Assembly: GCF_036324505.1 (NCBI RefSeq)
Contig: NC_086363.1
Location: forward strand, 10,758,653-10,822,652
Origin: Eleginops maclovinus
Taxonomy: Eukaryota; Chordata; Actinopteri; Perciformes; Eleginopidae
Direction: 5' to 3'
Length of the DNA: 64,000 bases
The notes under the pieces were generated by a model, which searched no databases, was not told where the DNA came from, and was given only the letters and a program-made list of their open reading frames with translations. Position numbers and translations under genes: made by a program. This document shows, in pieces, positions 26,795-40,284 of this stretch. Positions within the stretch are counted from its first letter, which is position 1; each line of letters starts with the position of its first letter.

Positions 26795-29715
26795 GTAATT
26801 ATAGTGATGGACCGTCTATTTATTCTTAGACATATCTGCTTCTATTAAGCCGTAAGTGCTCACATCTGTGTGTTTACATGCTGCATCTTATGACCTAATG
26901 AGAATAAGAGCATTGTTCCCCTGGGAAGAGACTGTCCCGGTGCTGTGTAGCCCAACAAACTGTAAACACACTCCTGAGCCCTGCGTCAGCTGCCTTACAA
27001 CACACAAACGCACGCACAACATCGATGCTGTGTCTGTGGTCTGACTTTCCTAACCTGCTCTAAATCCAAACCTTTATAGTAAACAACTTGGGACATCTGA
27101 ACAAGGCTCTTGTGCAAAATGGATGTGAATTACAAGGCCATATATCACCATGATAAGCCCAGGAGGAAAGAGAGACAATTTGGTAACCAGGGAGGGCGAA
27201 CAATAATAACAAGGCTGAATCATAAAGAAGTTATTTTTCTGTTTTGTTTGGACGCAGGCCAGAAGGGAGAAGTGTTTGCAGTGGTCCGAGCAGAAGAGGG
27301 TTTACAGGACACAATGCGAAAATGTGTGTAAGCAAGCAATAAGTCATGGACATTAACACGCACAAACATGTACATATGAATGTGCACATACACATGCTCA
27401 GATACAAAGAGTATATGTCTTTCTAATCAGTATGTATTTGTTTTGGAATATTACAGAGCAAGTCAAATGAGCTCAAGAATAAGTCTAATCAACACAAAAG
27501 CTCATGATCAGTCTGCCTGATGGTCACAGTCACTGCAGGATGTGGCAGAGCATAGACACCTTCGGACTGCATCCATTCACTAAATTCATTCATGAGCCAC
27601 AGGAGCGGCTGGGAACTCTCTCATTGATAACACAAACATTCCCAACTGCCTCCAAACTTTACCCCTTTCTCCTCTTTTGTAGCCTTTCCAGAATTCCCTG
27701 AGCAGTATTTACTGACCAGATGTGCTCATTTTCCTCTGAGATGTTTTTTTATTCTCATAGCTTAAATGTCAATACAGCATAAACACTGAAAAAAGTTACA
27801 CATTGTTATCTGGAAATGGTGTTAACATAAGCCTACTAAGTGTAATATTGGCAAACGTAGATTATCCCAAACACAAACTTGTAGAAGAGAATTTGGCTAC
27901 AGAAGTCAAGCTTTGTTGTCCACATGGTGGCGCAAGATACCAACTTTAAACCAACGTATGGTTTAAACATCTGCATAATCATGTTCTGACATGACAATCA
28001 AGGTGTAATGTATGTGAAAAAACACATGGATAATTTGTATTTGCCATTCAATTCACCTCTATTAGTAATCCAATTCTACAGGCTTTAATGCTAATGTTAA
28101 TTAGATGCAAATTGGACAAAAGAATGTTCTATCTGATATGGAAAAATCCATCCTAATAGCAAGTATATCAATTCACTTTCCAAATCATTGAAAGGAGTCT
28201 TACATTGATCCTATTTGCTGAAGGTAAGGATCGATTTCCCCTAAAATGTGTCTCTAAATGAATTTCTAACTAACTCTAAACTTTTGCAATTCATTGCTTT
28301 TAATCAATTGAAAACCTTTGATATTTTCCTGCTTTTAACTAAGAGAACTTGCTGGGTGACAATAAAGAACACTACAGTCTTTATAGGCTGTATTAAAAGA
28401 TGGACCAAATATTCATAACTTTGTAACAAACATGGACACCTTATCAACCTTGATCAATTACTGCCAAACAAGAATTTTCAAAAATGGTTGGATCTGTGTT
28501 GCTTTATTTTTGCACAAACCCTAAGCCCCCAATTTACATTTTGCTATGACTGTTCTTATATCTGCAATTTATTGTTTTTACTGTTTGTCATTTTACCTTT
28601 TAAAAGACATATTTAATATATTACTCTTATCAATAAAATGTTTTAAAAATCATCACAACTGGCACCATTGATTTCTGTAAAAGGCAGATTACTAGTCATT
28701 AGTGAGCCCATCTGTTGTCTAGGTTTGCACAGTTACTGCTTCAGTTTTTCAATTGTAAATGATCTATACACTCTCCGTCCTGTTGTGTGCAAAGCATTAT
28801 CATAAAAAGTGACCTTACATTTGCACTGAATGTATGATGTCATGGATACACTTTAAAGTTGAAACCGGAACTTGGTGTTATTTTGAAGTTCCCTGCGTCA
28901 CAAGGATTTATTCTGAAAGCTCAAACAGGAAACTGGCTGGCTCGCTGTTCAGTATTTCTCGGAGGAAGGAGTCTGTCCACAAATTTCACCGTTGACTGGA
29001 CTGTTTATGTTTCGGGGTTACATCACTGGGCTAGCTGAAGAGGTAGCTAAAGAACTAAAGCATACATTTTAGATACACACATTAACATCAACAACTGGAA
29101 ACAGTGCAACGACCTCGTCATCGTTAGATAGCTAGCTTGTGAGCTAGCTTAGCTGCCAACTTTTCATTCATTACTGCCCGATCACTTTCTTTGTTGCAGC
29201 TAACGGATATCCTCATCACAACAGATCTAGGCAGTAGTGAGGTGCATTTACTGTTTGTTCCTAATCGTTAATTTCAGTAAACTTCCAAAAACACGTTGGT
29301 TGATGCTTAATTTCTAATTTAGTCTGCAATTTAAAGTTGCCAGGCGGTTTGTAAGGCTTGCAAGATTAGCTAGCTTAGCATCAGTGTCCTAAACAAGCTT
29401 ATCAGTTCCGTTAGTATGCAATACAACAGAGGGGTGAGCGATGCATCAGCTGTAATGCCACTAAAGCTTTGTCGAGCTATATCTTACGCGTTAACTCTTT
29501 AACGTGTTGTATACAAATATATGTGTAGTCCCCAATATGTTATGTAAATGTATCTGGCTGGATAGCGTGGATTTTGTAGCCAGAAGGAGTTGCTAACGCG
29601 TCAGGCTTTATTACTAGCGGGAAAGCTAACTAAGTACATGGCCAACATTGCACAGAAGTTCATTGCAGAATGTATAATTTCCCAAAATGTATAAATGACT
29701 CGTAATGTCTTCCAG

Positions 29716-29812
29716 ATGCCTGTGTGATTACTTGTCCCACTCACGCTCCAAAATATCAAGTACAAGGGAACCACATAACTGGAGAAACAGATGAATTGGT
29801 GCTGCAACTAAG
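29716..29812 (+). other. tbpl1: Probable non-coding 5' UTR exon of tbpl1
   Basis: Bounded by a good acceptor (taatgtcttccag) and a good donor (CTAAG|gtgaac), about 400 bp upstream of the first coding exon, whose own acceptor (gattactttccag) ends at 30105. It contains no long frame. It begins with an ATG followed two codons later by TGA, a minimal upstream ORF if transcribed. A more distal first exon probably lies around 28.9-29.0 kb, but its donor is unclear. Confidence 0.5.
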
Positions 29813-30212
29813 GTGAACATTTAATTCATTAATGTTAACGTTTTCATTCAGGTGCAAGGACATTATTTACACATATCAAACATCCATGTATGCTAGTTGA
29901 TTAGAACTGTATTTAAATGTACTAATGTGACAGTAATTAAATGTAAATACTGATGTAAAAACAATCAAAACAAAGGCATTTTGGCAAATAATAAGGGTAT
30001 GGGACATTACAAAACGTATCGTATCGTTGCATGTGTATGTCACTGGTTTCATCATTTATAACATTTGGCTCTCAAAATATTAATAACCCCTTGATTACTT
30101 TCCAGCTATTCTTGTCTCCTTGGCCCTTGAGTGAAATGGTGGTGGTGGCGTAGGTGATAAATGTGTGAGGAGAAAGCCCCTGTGGTCCTCTTGCTGCATC
30201 GCACACTTCCTC

Positions 30213-33014
30213 ATGGATTCCAGCAATGATGAGGCACTCGATATCATTATCACCAATGTGGTGGCAACATTTAGGGTTAGGTGCCACCTCAACCTACGTA
30301 CCATCGCCTTAGAGGGAAACAATGTCATCTATAAGCCGGAAGTAGGGGTAAGGAAGCAAATGAATGTTAAAGATACAACAACATTCTTAGTAAGAGATTC
30401 AAATAACAGCTTGATTTTCCTTGATTATGTACAACTTAAATGCATTTATCATAGGATTTATGTTTGCAGCATTCAAATGTTAACACTTTATTTTTTTAGA
30501 AAGTCCTGATGAAGCTTCGTAAGCCCAAGATAACAGCTTCAATCTGGTCCTCAGGGAAAATCATCTGCACAGGAGCCACAAGGTAGACACATGAAACACT
30601 TGAACAAACCATGAACTCACTAGAAGTCTGACTGTAATCTGCAACTGCTTTGAACAACTGGAGTTGTTGTTGCAAGAGCCCTATTAATAGCCTCTATTAA
30701 CTATACTGGTGAGAAAAATGTGGGCTACTGATTTCTTGCCTCCCTTACTCTTTTTCTTTGCCAATTGCCATGTAACATCTTGTCTGCATTTTACAGTGAG
30801 GATGACGCAAAGCTGGGTGCTCGCAGGTTAGCCCGTGTTCTGCAGAAAATGGGCTTCAGGGTGAGCATAACTTTCTTATCATAACACATAGCACTTTATC
30901 ATGTTTGAGGCCTAACTGTCAATGTCAATGCAGATTCAAAGCGTATTGTAACATCTGTTTGCATTGTGGATTGTCTAGTTAAAGTTCAAATCTTTTTTAC
31001 ATTTCCATATCTTTAGCCTTTGTTGAAAGGGGTCATAAGAAAAACAAGTTATTTCTCAGTCGATTTTTCTTATCTTTATGCAAACCTGGACTTATTGACT
31101 TAGTAACAGTCAATATGTTTCAAGAAGGCTCAGGCCTTATTGCAGTTCATTCATCAACACAAATACTGACAAAAATGACTACAATTCTTTTAAAACCTCA
31201 TTTGGTTTAGACAGGCCACCGCTCACCTGGACAGGTCAGATTACCTGCCGGTGGAATTATATATGCATACATTTCTGGAATAACTGGATTGTGTGAAATG
31301 AGGCTTATTTATAAGAATTATTGCCAACACGAAAGCCATGAGACCAACATTAAAAGACCAGAGTTCTTCTTAAATGTGAAAGTGTGTACTTATAAATACA
31401 TTGATATGAGTAATGCATGTGTCTGTTTTTCTGTACAGGTGAGGTTTTCAGCCTTCAAAGTTGTGAATGTTCTGGCAGTGTGCTCCATGCCCTTTGCAAT
31501 CCACCTTATAGACTTTACAAAGAACAACCGACCCATTGCCAGGTAATAAAGTACATTGCATTACAACCTCTATCAACACACTGATTACAATCATAACTGT
31601 TATCCAGATTTGTCTCAGCAGTGCTTATAAATAATACATATTGCATAAGGTTTCTCCTGTCAGTCCAGAATCTCCAAAATGTCTCTCATAGAGACTACAG
31701 ATTAGTCTCATTATTATATGTATTATATGGTTTGTCAGTTTATTTTTTATTTAGTTTGGCCAAAAGCAGCTTGGTTCATGTTTAATGGAGTTAATAGCCC
31801 TGTTTCTTACCTTAGGTTTAATTATTTAGAAGGGCAGGATGACCTCTAGTGGTGTGAGCATTGTTCAGCATAATCAGAGAGAAGACGTTAGCGTAAGCAG
31901 TGTCTGGTTCACAAAGCTGTATATGTGCTCAGATAGGTTCACATAGATTGTTTAATTAGGTCATAGTGTTTTCTTAAATTGTTGAAATAGTTTTTGCCCT
32001 GAAAAAGTAAAGAACGAAATGATCTAACCCTCTGTGTCCTTGTAATGCTGCATGCTAGGGGAGAATACTTTATTTTTGGCCCTGAATAACCCATCAGTTT
32101 TGAATTGGTTTTCCATTTGTTGTCCATAAATGAGTTATTGAGGTTGATTCATCAAGATTTTTGAGATGCCAATACTTACACCTCCTTTGTTTGTGTTTGT
32201 CAGTTATGAACCGGAGCTCCATCCTGCTGCCACCTACAGGATCAAACATATTAAAGCTACCATCCAGGTGTTCTCTACTGGCAGTATCACACTTACAGGT
32301 ACCTCTCGCTACATGGTTGCAGTAACAGTATCCTGCGCTATGACAGTTGACCAATATCATACTGTGGTAATTTCCTTATCTAGAATATTCAAATAAACTC
32401 ACTGTAGTTTATTTTACCTGCTATAATGCTGGCAACATGTAAGCTAGCATTCATCATATGTAACATAATAAAGTGACATCCTTTCTTTAGTTTTTTTATC
32501 AGGTTTATTTGTATTTTACTATTCTCATTACTTTAAAGGTCTTAATAACTGATAATTATACTGCTAATAATAATGAAATAGTTAAAGTGCAGTGCTGTAT
32601 ACCGTTACATTTCTCATAATTGAGACATACCTCTCATACTCTGCTAGGGGGCGTTGCAGTTGAAGGGATTGAGGTCAAATTGTTGTTATGCACTTTTTTT
32701 ATACTATGTCACAACCAGAAAAGCGGTTTTGTATAACCTAATTCCTCATGGAATTTTACTCCAAGTGAAATAGTTTAGTTCCTTTTTGTGTTTAACTTGA
32801 CTCAAACAATGGTTGTAATGGTAGACGTGACTTACATTTTTTCTGGGTTTGTTGCTCCATTGTGTTTTTTAATCGTACTCAAACCTTTTTGCTATTTTCT
32901 CATCCCTCTCCCAATCTATCCGATTGTCTAGGACCAAATGTGCAGAACGTGGCAACAGCTGTTGAGCAGGTGTACCCGCTACTGTTCGAGTGTAGGAAAC
33001 CCCTCCGCAAATAA
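30213..33014 (+). CDS. tbpl1: TATA-box-binding-protein-like 1 (TRF2/TLF), six coding exons
   Basis: A TBP paralogue that binds TFIIA and TFIIB and works at TATA-less promoters, needed for early embryonic transcription and spermiogenesis in vertebrates. Coding exons: 30213-30347, 30500-30582, 30797-30860, 31439-31542, 32204-32298 and 32932-33014. All have GT-AG borders, and the phases add up to 564 nt, or 187 aa (human 186). It starts MDSSNDEALDIIITNVVATF and ends RKPLRK. The two halves of the TBP-fold saddle are visible: repeat 1 with IWSSGKIICTGA (about residues 62-73) and repeat 2 with YEPELHPAATYRI and FSTGSITLTG (about 130-161). In exon 4 the VVNVLAVCSMPFAI segment sits where TBP uses conserved DNA-contact residues, matching the TRF2 branch and not TBP itself. 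A polyadenylation signal follows at 33802. Identification is firm. Confidence 0.97.
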
Positions 33015-33801
33015 AACAAACGTGTCAAAGACAGAGACAACGGAGGAAAGAGACGACAATTCTGATTTGTTACACGTGAGGAAGCACCTTATCCTCGGGT
33101 TTTATTTGCTTGACTTTACCGTTACGTGTCTACAAACTTCTAACACAACAGACTGGATGTCACCTGGATTTAAACTTTTAACAGCTTCCCTCTCACGAAG
33201 TGTCTCTGTTGTTGTGGATTATGTGGCTATTGTGATTTTAACAGCCTAGACTTACACGTTTGTCTTTCAAACATCACATTCTTCAGTGGAAACTGCTCTT
33301 CCAGACCTGCCTGACATTTATTTGCTCTTGTTCCTCGTTTGCTCGGGGTGTTTTTGCATGGACACTGAAAGACCAGTTTTTAACAGTCTAACCGTTTTAA
33401 CGCTGAACTGTTGTGACCATTACATAGGGTCATTAGGTCAACGCTGAGATGCCTCATCTTTAACTCGATCTACAAGAAGTCGCCCAATGTGCCAGTTTTT
33501 CTAAAATAACCTCCGTCCATGGCTCTTTTTAGACGTGTTAACGCAAAGACAAGGCGTCCTCTGTATTATCCATATTTCTGCCCAATAAGGAAAACATCCG
33601 TCAAACCAGAGACTGAGGCTGCAGAGGCTGACACTGCAGTTCCTTATGGGCACATATCCGCTCACAAAAAGCATTAATCTCTAACTTGTTGCTTTTAATT
33701 TGTTCATTACTTGGTTTGGTTGTCGGTTTACTATAAATGTGTTCTTTCTTAACTACGGTGTTGGATCAGAACTCGCACAAGTTGAGTTTCTTGTGATTCA
33801 T
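33015..33801 (+). other. tbpl1: tbpl1 3' UTR
   Basis: Sequence between the tbpl1 stop codon and the first good polyadenylation signal. No other coding potential is seen. A further AATAAA near 34385 could give a longer form. Confidence 0.6.
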
Positions 33802-33807
33802 AATAAA
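33802..33807 (+). terminator. tbpl1: Polyadenylation signal (AATAAA) for tbpl1
   Basis: A canonical AATAAA hexamer about 790 bp after the tbpl1 stop, within 'cattcataataaaggtttt'-like context. Confidence 0.55.
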
Positions 33808-34856
33808 GGTTTTAAACAAGGCAAATGTAAAAAAAAACGACAACTTTGAAGCGGTATAATGAAATGTTTTATGTGTGTCACCATAGAAGACTCACAGGTT
33901 TTTAACTAAACAGAATTTATGGTTAATCCCAGGTCATTGGTGCTGACACAAGGCAAGGAATAGTTATGAAACACCGTCCATCGTTAGTCTTTGAAATTGC
34001 TCAAGAAGCACAGAATAGAGTAACAGAAACTCTTTAAAAAAAAGTTTTTAAAAAAGAGTCATTTTTTTTTAGTAAGGAACTCCTAATCTCCAAAGCAGCC
34101 GTTCCATTTCACAGTGTTCAGAGGTAATGACAATGGCACTAGCCAGTCCCCCCAAAAAAGCAACACTTCACAGATGATCATTCTCCTGAACAACCGATAA
34201 CAAAGTGTTTTTAATTGGGACAACCTAATGTCAGGCAACAGATGTATGTATATAATAGAGGCATCTGATGGAAACATGTTGATATAGCCGTTGACATGTC
34301 GTCTTAAGTATGTGCGATGGACTTTTTGAACTAGTGTCTACTGAACATTTGTGACACTTGTTCAGAATTTTGTATTTTGTATAAAAATAAAGGATCAACA
34401 ATTAAAACTACAGTTGACTTTGTATCATTTACTCTCTTTGTGTACATGGCCTCATTACAGGTGGAGTGAAGCACTTTCATGGTTTCAAGATTTTCAGCGT
34501 GTCAGACTAAAGATAAATCCCTCCCGGAGAAAAAGATAAGCAACAGTATCAAATTGTACGAGTAAAAAAATCATTTCATCACACAGTACGTCTAGTACCA
34601 ATATTGTCTAGCCAGTAATACTACCATACCTGATGAGTTTAGTAATTCTTCAGCAGCCGGGCATACAGTAAAAGTGAACTTGTTGAGTCATCATTTTCTT
34701 GATTGATCGTTCCCATGTAAAAAGAGGAGCCACTTGGCTCTAGTTTTGTTACAATAAATATGACAGGGAGCAGCACATACATAATCAAAAAAATGCATTC
34801 ATTTGCAATCCAAAGAATGTTACAAACATAAGTGGTTAGTGTCTGATAGTTGAGTA

Positions 34857-35302
34857 CAGGGGTGTCCAAACTTTGGGCCACATACAGTATGAATGTTTGG
34901 GCCCCTCACTAGAGGTGAGGTATATTGCCTCATAAGTTAAGTTAGCAAAATCATTCAAATGTAGGTAAATAAGGCTTGATAATTGAATATGCTTCAAGAA
35001 AACAAACAGCCTACATCACAGCTTACTATAATGGGAAATATGAAGGGTTTATTTCAAGCTTGTTATGTAAATAAGTTAATGGGCTTTCTTTTATTAACTA
35101 AGATTTGTTTGAAAATGTTTCAACTTAAATTGACTGAATATATTTGAAAAGTGGGCTTATTAACACATGCATACTACTGTGTAATATAGGTTTACATATT
35201 CAAGAAGTACAATACAAGACAAGCACAAGTTTCATGTGTGGTCCAATTAAAAATGAACCAGGGGCCGCAGATGGCCCCCTGGCCATAGTTTGGACACCCG
35301 TA
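34857..35302. mobile_element. hAT-like MITE, copy 1 ('CAGGGGTGTCCAAAC' family)
   Basis: A 446 bp element with terminal inverted repeats. The left end begins CAGGGGTGTCCAAACTTTGG and the right end, reverse-complemented, begins TACGGGTGTCCAAACTATGG. CAGGGGTG is a classic hAT-type terminus. The interior is AT-rich and non-coding. The target duplication is not clean. It lies between the convergent 3' ends of tbpl1 and slc2a12. A related copy ends at 45119. Confidence 0.75.
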
Positions 35303-35888
35303 TTAGTACATCTTTGATTACCCTAATGAAGTTTATACGAGGCATTCTTTTGTCTTAACTAAAAACCTGTAGTAGTACAGTTTGAGTGGTTTTTCCTTCA
35401 TGTCCATTTCCGCCTCATTGGAACTGTATTCTGAAGGTAATACTTCACCCCAAAAATGACAATACCCTGGAATCTTAGAGACGTTTGAGAAAAATAAATT
35501 TCCTTCAAGAATTCAAGGTTTCACTAGAAGTCATTATGTTGGGGTTGAAGTATTCCCTGAAATTGGTAGGTAATACGAGAAAGGAATTTTTACCAAGAAT
35601 TTAAATTCATCCCAATCTTTATCTTTTCTTCCTGAAGTCAGACCTGAGTTGTACTCATGTAAGCAAATAATAAAATCTTCATTGTTTAATTATTTCCTGC
35701 AAATGCAATTTCCGTTATCCCCATCCGGTTGATTCCGTCGTTCATGTGCAGCATGTAGCAGAAGGATGTGAGTCAGCCATCAAGACAGGATCTGCTGGAG
35801 TGTACGAGCCCAAGTTCTTAACAGTGCTAATAAAGGCTCCGGACTCTCTTTTCAGGTGAGGTGTACGGTTGGAAAATAAATGATAAGA

Positions 35889-38800
35889 TCAGACGTTTGC
35901 TTGATTCGCTGTGGATGTACTGCTGGAGATCAGGCTCTCCTGTCTGCAGAGCCTCCCCTCAAAATGCTTCCTGGGAAAGCAGAGAAGGAAGATAAAGTCT
36001 ACTTGACACCTTCATAACATTGAGCTCATCAGTAAACTGCCACTCACTTCTTAGCCAGTTCTTTTGATATTTCCTCAAGCGTGCAACCCTTGGTCTCACG
36101 GATACAGAGAATGATGAACACCAGTAGGACAAAGCTCATAGCAGCGTAGAGGAACATCACGTTGGGGAGACCAAACTTTTCTAGAAAAACAAAAAGGAAA
36201 AATTATATGTTCTCAAATGTCCACACATTACATAAGATAGCATGCTTACAGTCAGGCCCGGCCCTGACCAATGTGCCGCCCTAGGCAAGATTTTAGCTTG
36301 CGCCCCAATCATGGCCTGTCACTACCCTAGATTTGCAGTTGCTGCTAAGCCCTTTTATTTGAATAATGAGAAGCTATTTAAATAATATTCCTGTTTGTGC
36401 TGGTCCTGATAGGTGTCCAGAATAGGGGGCAGTGTGAGACCACAGCAGAGGTGACAGGGTTGGGCACACTTCTTTTTGTCAGAATGTAAACAAGTTAAAC
36501 CTGTTAACTTTGTTTGCTGTTTTTTTTAACAAATACTAAAAACACTTTGCCTGTCGTGGGCAAAAGACCAAAAAGATCAAGCTGTATCAAGGTTAAAACG
36601 TTTGTTCACCTGCAGTTGTTGTAAGCAAAACAGAACCTGATCTACTACTGAATACTTGCCCCCGTTGCATAGAACCATTTTAGCTTTACCACATTAACTT
36701 GAACCTCCAATTATTCAATTATTCAACCAATAACAAACACATACACACACCTGTAAATGTGAGGAAGGTCATGGAGATGAGCAGGTTAGTGGCCCAGTTT
36801 ACAGCCGACACCACCGACACAGCTCTACCTCGTACTCCCATCGGAAAGATCTCACTGAGAACCACATACACCACTGGAAGGGAAAGAAAAAAAAAATGCA
36901 AAAGGTTGATAACGCAATAATACAAATAAGAAAATCCCTAACCCTTTGTACAATTTTAATATCTGTCAATTATGTGTGGGGAGTAGTATACTTTGAGGTC
37001 AGGGTCCAGATTGCTGTATCTGGGGAACTGGAGCATTTCAATCTAGAACTTACCAAGACCTATTTATTGTATGACAACCATTCTTGTACTTTGTACTTTA
37101 CTCTACAACGTACTATACGCGGCTGCCATTCTCTTAACATTCAAGTGCCAGTCAGGGTATATGGATCTTAGCTGCTGAATGTTATTGCAGATACTTCTTG
37201 GCACTCTTCTAGTGGTAAACAACAAGTATTACAAGTTTGGAATCATGCTACAGCATTTGTGTGTGCAGAGGGGGTGGGTAAATGGAAAAGTGGTGCTTAC
37301 TTGGCCCCAGGCTAATGGAGAAGGCTGCTACGAACATCAGCAAGCTGATCAATGCGGCCCACTTCATAAAGGAGGACACTTCCACAGGAGTCCTTGCCGA
37401 CTCACTAATCCCATCATCCTCTCTGTTAGTCCACTGTGCATCCTCACTGTCCCATTGGCTGGGGAAGCCAGTAGCAAACATGTCACTGTTGCCAAAGTCT
37501 ATAGATGATCTGTTTAAATCCAACGGCGTGTGTGTGTGGTTTGGTATCATGTGACTTTTACACAGGCTGGCGAGATGGGTGTGGCTTTGCAGTGTCAATG
37601 TACCGAGGGCAAGTAGCGACACTCCCATTCCGACGGCACCAGCGCACAAAAAGTTCTTGGGTCCCACGCGGTCGACCAGCAACACTGCTGGGATGGTGCC
37701 AACTACTTTGACCACCCCGAACCCTGTGGAGGCCAAGGTCGCTGCGGCGTCGCTGTTGAAGCCCATGCTGCGGAGGAGCGGTGAAGCGTAGGAGAGGATG
37801 TTGGGTTGACCTGTAGCCTGCTGAAGGAAGACTAAAGCCACGCCTGTCAGCATCCGTGTACGCAAGTTAGCCTTGCTACTGAACAGCTCCCAGAAACTGT
37901 GCTCTGATTCCTCTTTAAGTCCTGCTTGAATGTCTCTGAGCTCCTTTTCCACATGCTCCTGAACCCCACCTCTCATTCGGGCCAGCACCATCCTGGCCTG
38001 CTCCACTTTACCCCGGGTGACCAGGAAGCGTGGGCTGGCTGGGAGGAACACAAGGACACCGATTTGCAGCAGTGCGGGGGGGATTACTAGTCCAAATGTA
38101 TAGGCCCAGCCATGGGGCAGAGTAGAGAATGCGTAACTACAGCCGAATCCCAGCATTACACCCACAACCAACATCAGTTCGTACAGCGTGACCAGCAGCC
38201 CCCTCCTCTCCCTCGGTGAGATCTCTGCGATGTACAGGCACGCTCCTGTCCCAGACAGCGCTGTACCCATGCCGACTATCACCCGGCCCAGGGTGAAAAA
38301 AACAAGTGTGTTGACTGCGATGAGCATGACGGTCCCTCCGACTACCAGGGCGGCACTCAGGAGCAAAGAGAAGCGGCGGCCGTAGCGATCCAGAAGAGGA
38401 CCTCCGGCCAGGCTCATGAGCAGAGCGCCGAGCAGGTGGGAGCTGACCAGCAGTTCCTGTTCCCTGCAGGAGAGTGAGAGGAGTTCCCGCAGCTGCAGCA
38501 GGACCCCAGAGGTCAGGCCCATTTCATAACCCAGCATCAGGCCACTCAGAGAGGCCGCCAGAGCCGCTACCACCACCAGCCAGCTGCAGCCTGGAGAGAG
38601 GCACAGAAACACAGAGAGAGTGTGGGAGAAAACACAACAGTCTCAATGCGCATCCAGGAGATCTCACAGACGTGGCTGCCTTTTCCCAAAAGCAGACAGA
38701 ACAACTTGGCAGGTTTTAAATTGTGTATTATTTGTGTTTGTGAGTTTCTGATTACCTTTTTTTTACACAATAGTATACAGATTTGTTTAAAGTGTCTCCA

Positions 38801-40188
38801 TCCACCTCCCAACACTCGAAAAGGAGAAAAAACCAAAAATAAACAGGATTAACTTGACTGGAAGCACAACACACATCCTTTATACAGATATCCTGTGATA
38901 AATGTTAAACTCTGTTATAGTAAGAATAGAAAGGCAATTAGGTATTTATCGTAGAAATGACCATGTGTCTAATTTAATTTTATATATGTCATTATGGTAG
39001 GTTTTATACTGCCTTGGGTTTCTTGTCTCACAGTTTAAATGTATCAGTTCTATGTAAACTACGGCTGTCCCACTCAGGCTTTTATCACACCTTTATTACA
39101 AACGACCGGCAACCTTATGTTCTCAGACATTCGACAGACAGACGGGTGCCACTGTGACCATTGTCAGGCAAATTATCATTGGTTATACCTAACAAGTCAA
39201 AGCTTAACCCCTGTATAGCCAGCAATCTTGCAATACCCTGTAATGTAGAACTTGATTGGCTATTTCCTTTCCCATTTTCGTCTTCCTTCCCTTTAAGAGT
39301 CTTGTTTAATGTTTGATCGGGGTCAGATCCTTGTACTGCATTGGTTGTGCAGGTCATCTGGCCTTCCAGCTTTTCTTATCACACTTATCACCTTCTGGTT
39401 AGAAAAGAACAAATCTACAAGCTTATCAAAGTTGTGTTATTTAATAGAGAGTAAAGCATTTAAACAGAATCAAGTTCCAGCTGAAAGGCCAGATAACCTG
39501 GTGTGGACTCCCCCACAATATTGAATGTGCAACTTTAGGTCCATAAAATGACACAAAGTGCCCTAAACAGGTGCACTGCCACAGGTAACACGGTTTCATT
39601 AAGTGCTCTCCCATTCCTCAGCAGCATTTGGAGCCCTAACCTGCTCTGAACAATCAGCTGATTTCATCCTAAGGTTGTTCAGGGTGGATGTTGGTATTTG
39701 TATGTCAAAAGAAATAACCCTAAAGCTTATTGACACAGCAAAGACAAAATCTGGATTATTTGATGCCTTTTAAATCAAGTTATCACATATTTGCCTACAG
39801 TATACTTTTAAAATTGTCATTCCTTCCAATTAAACATTTAATGTAGCTCACCATCCACTTTAACCTCCTTGGAGTAAGGCCAACAAGAGAACCATTTGTT
39901 TCTTCTGGAGATCAACAAGTAGTGCACTCGTTTTACGGCCGGTGGAAATTTAAAGTAAAAAGAAAATACATCAAGAGGTACTGTATGTACATAACAGCGT
40001 GATGTAAGACGGCAGAAAAATAAAACACATACTTGTGTTTGTTATATGAATATGTATGCCAAACCTGTCACAGCTTTTCTTCCTGTAGGACTCCCCCAAC
40101 CATGAAGACACCTTAAAAGTGCTGATTGTGTGGAACAAGAGGTCAAAAGTTCATAAGAATGCTGAAGCAATCTTGTAAGTAATTGTGT

Positions 40189-40284
<96 letters not shown>

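Noticed and set aside
28130..28650. Possible 3' end of a LINE ending in 'caataaaatgttttaaaaa'
   Set aside because: AT-rich with an AATAAA-like end, but I could not identify a reverse-transcriptase frame or a known 3' consensus.
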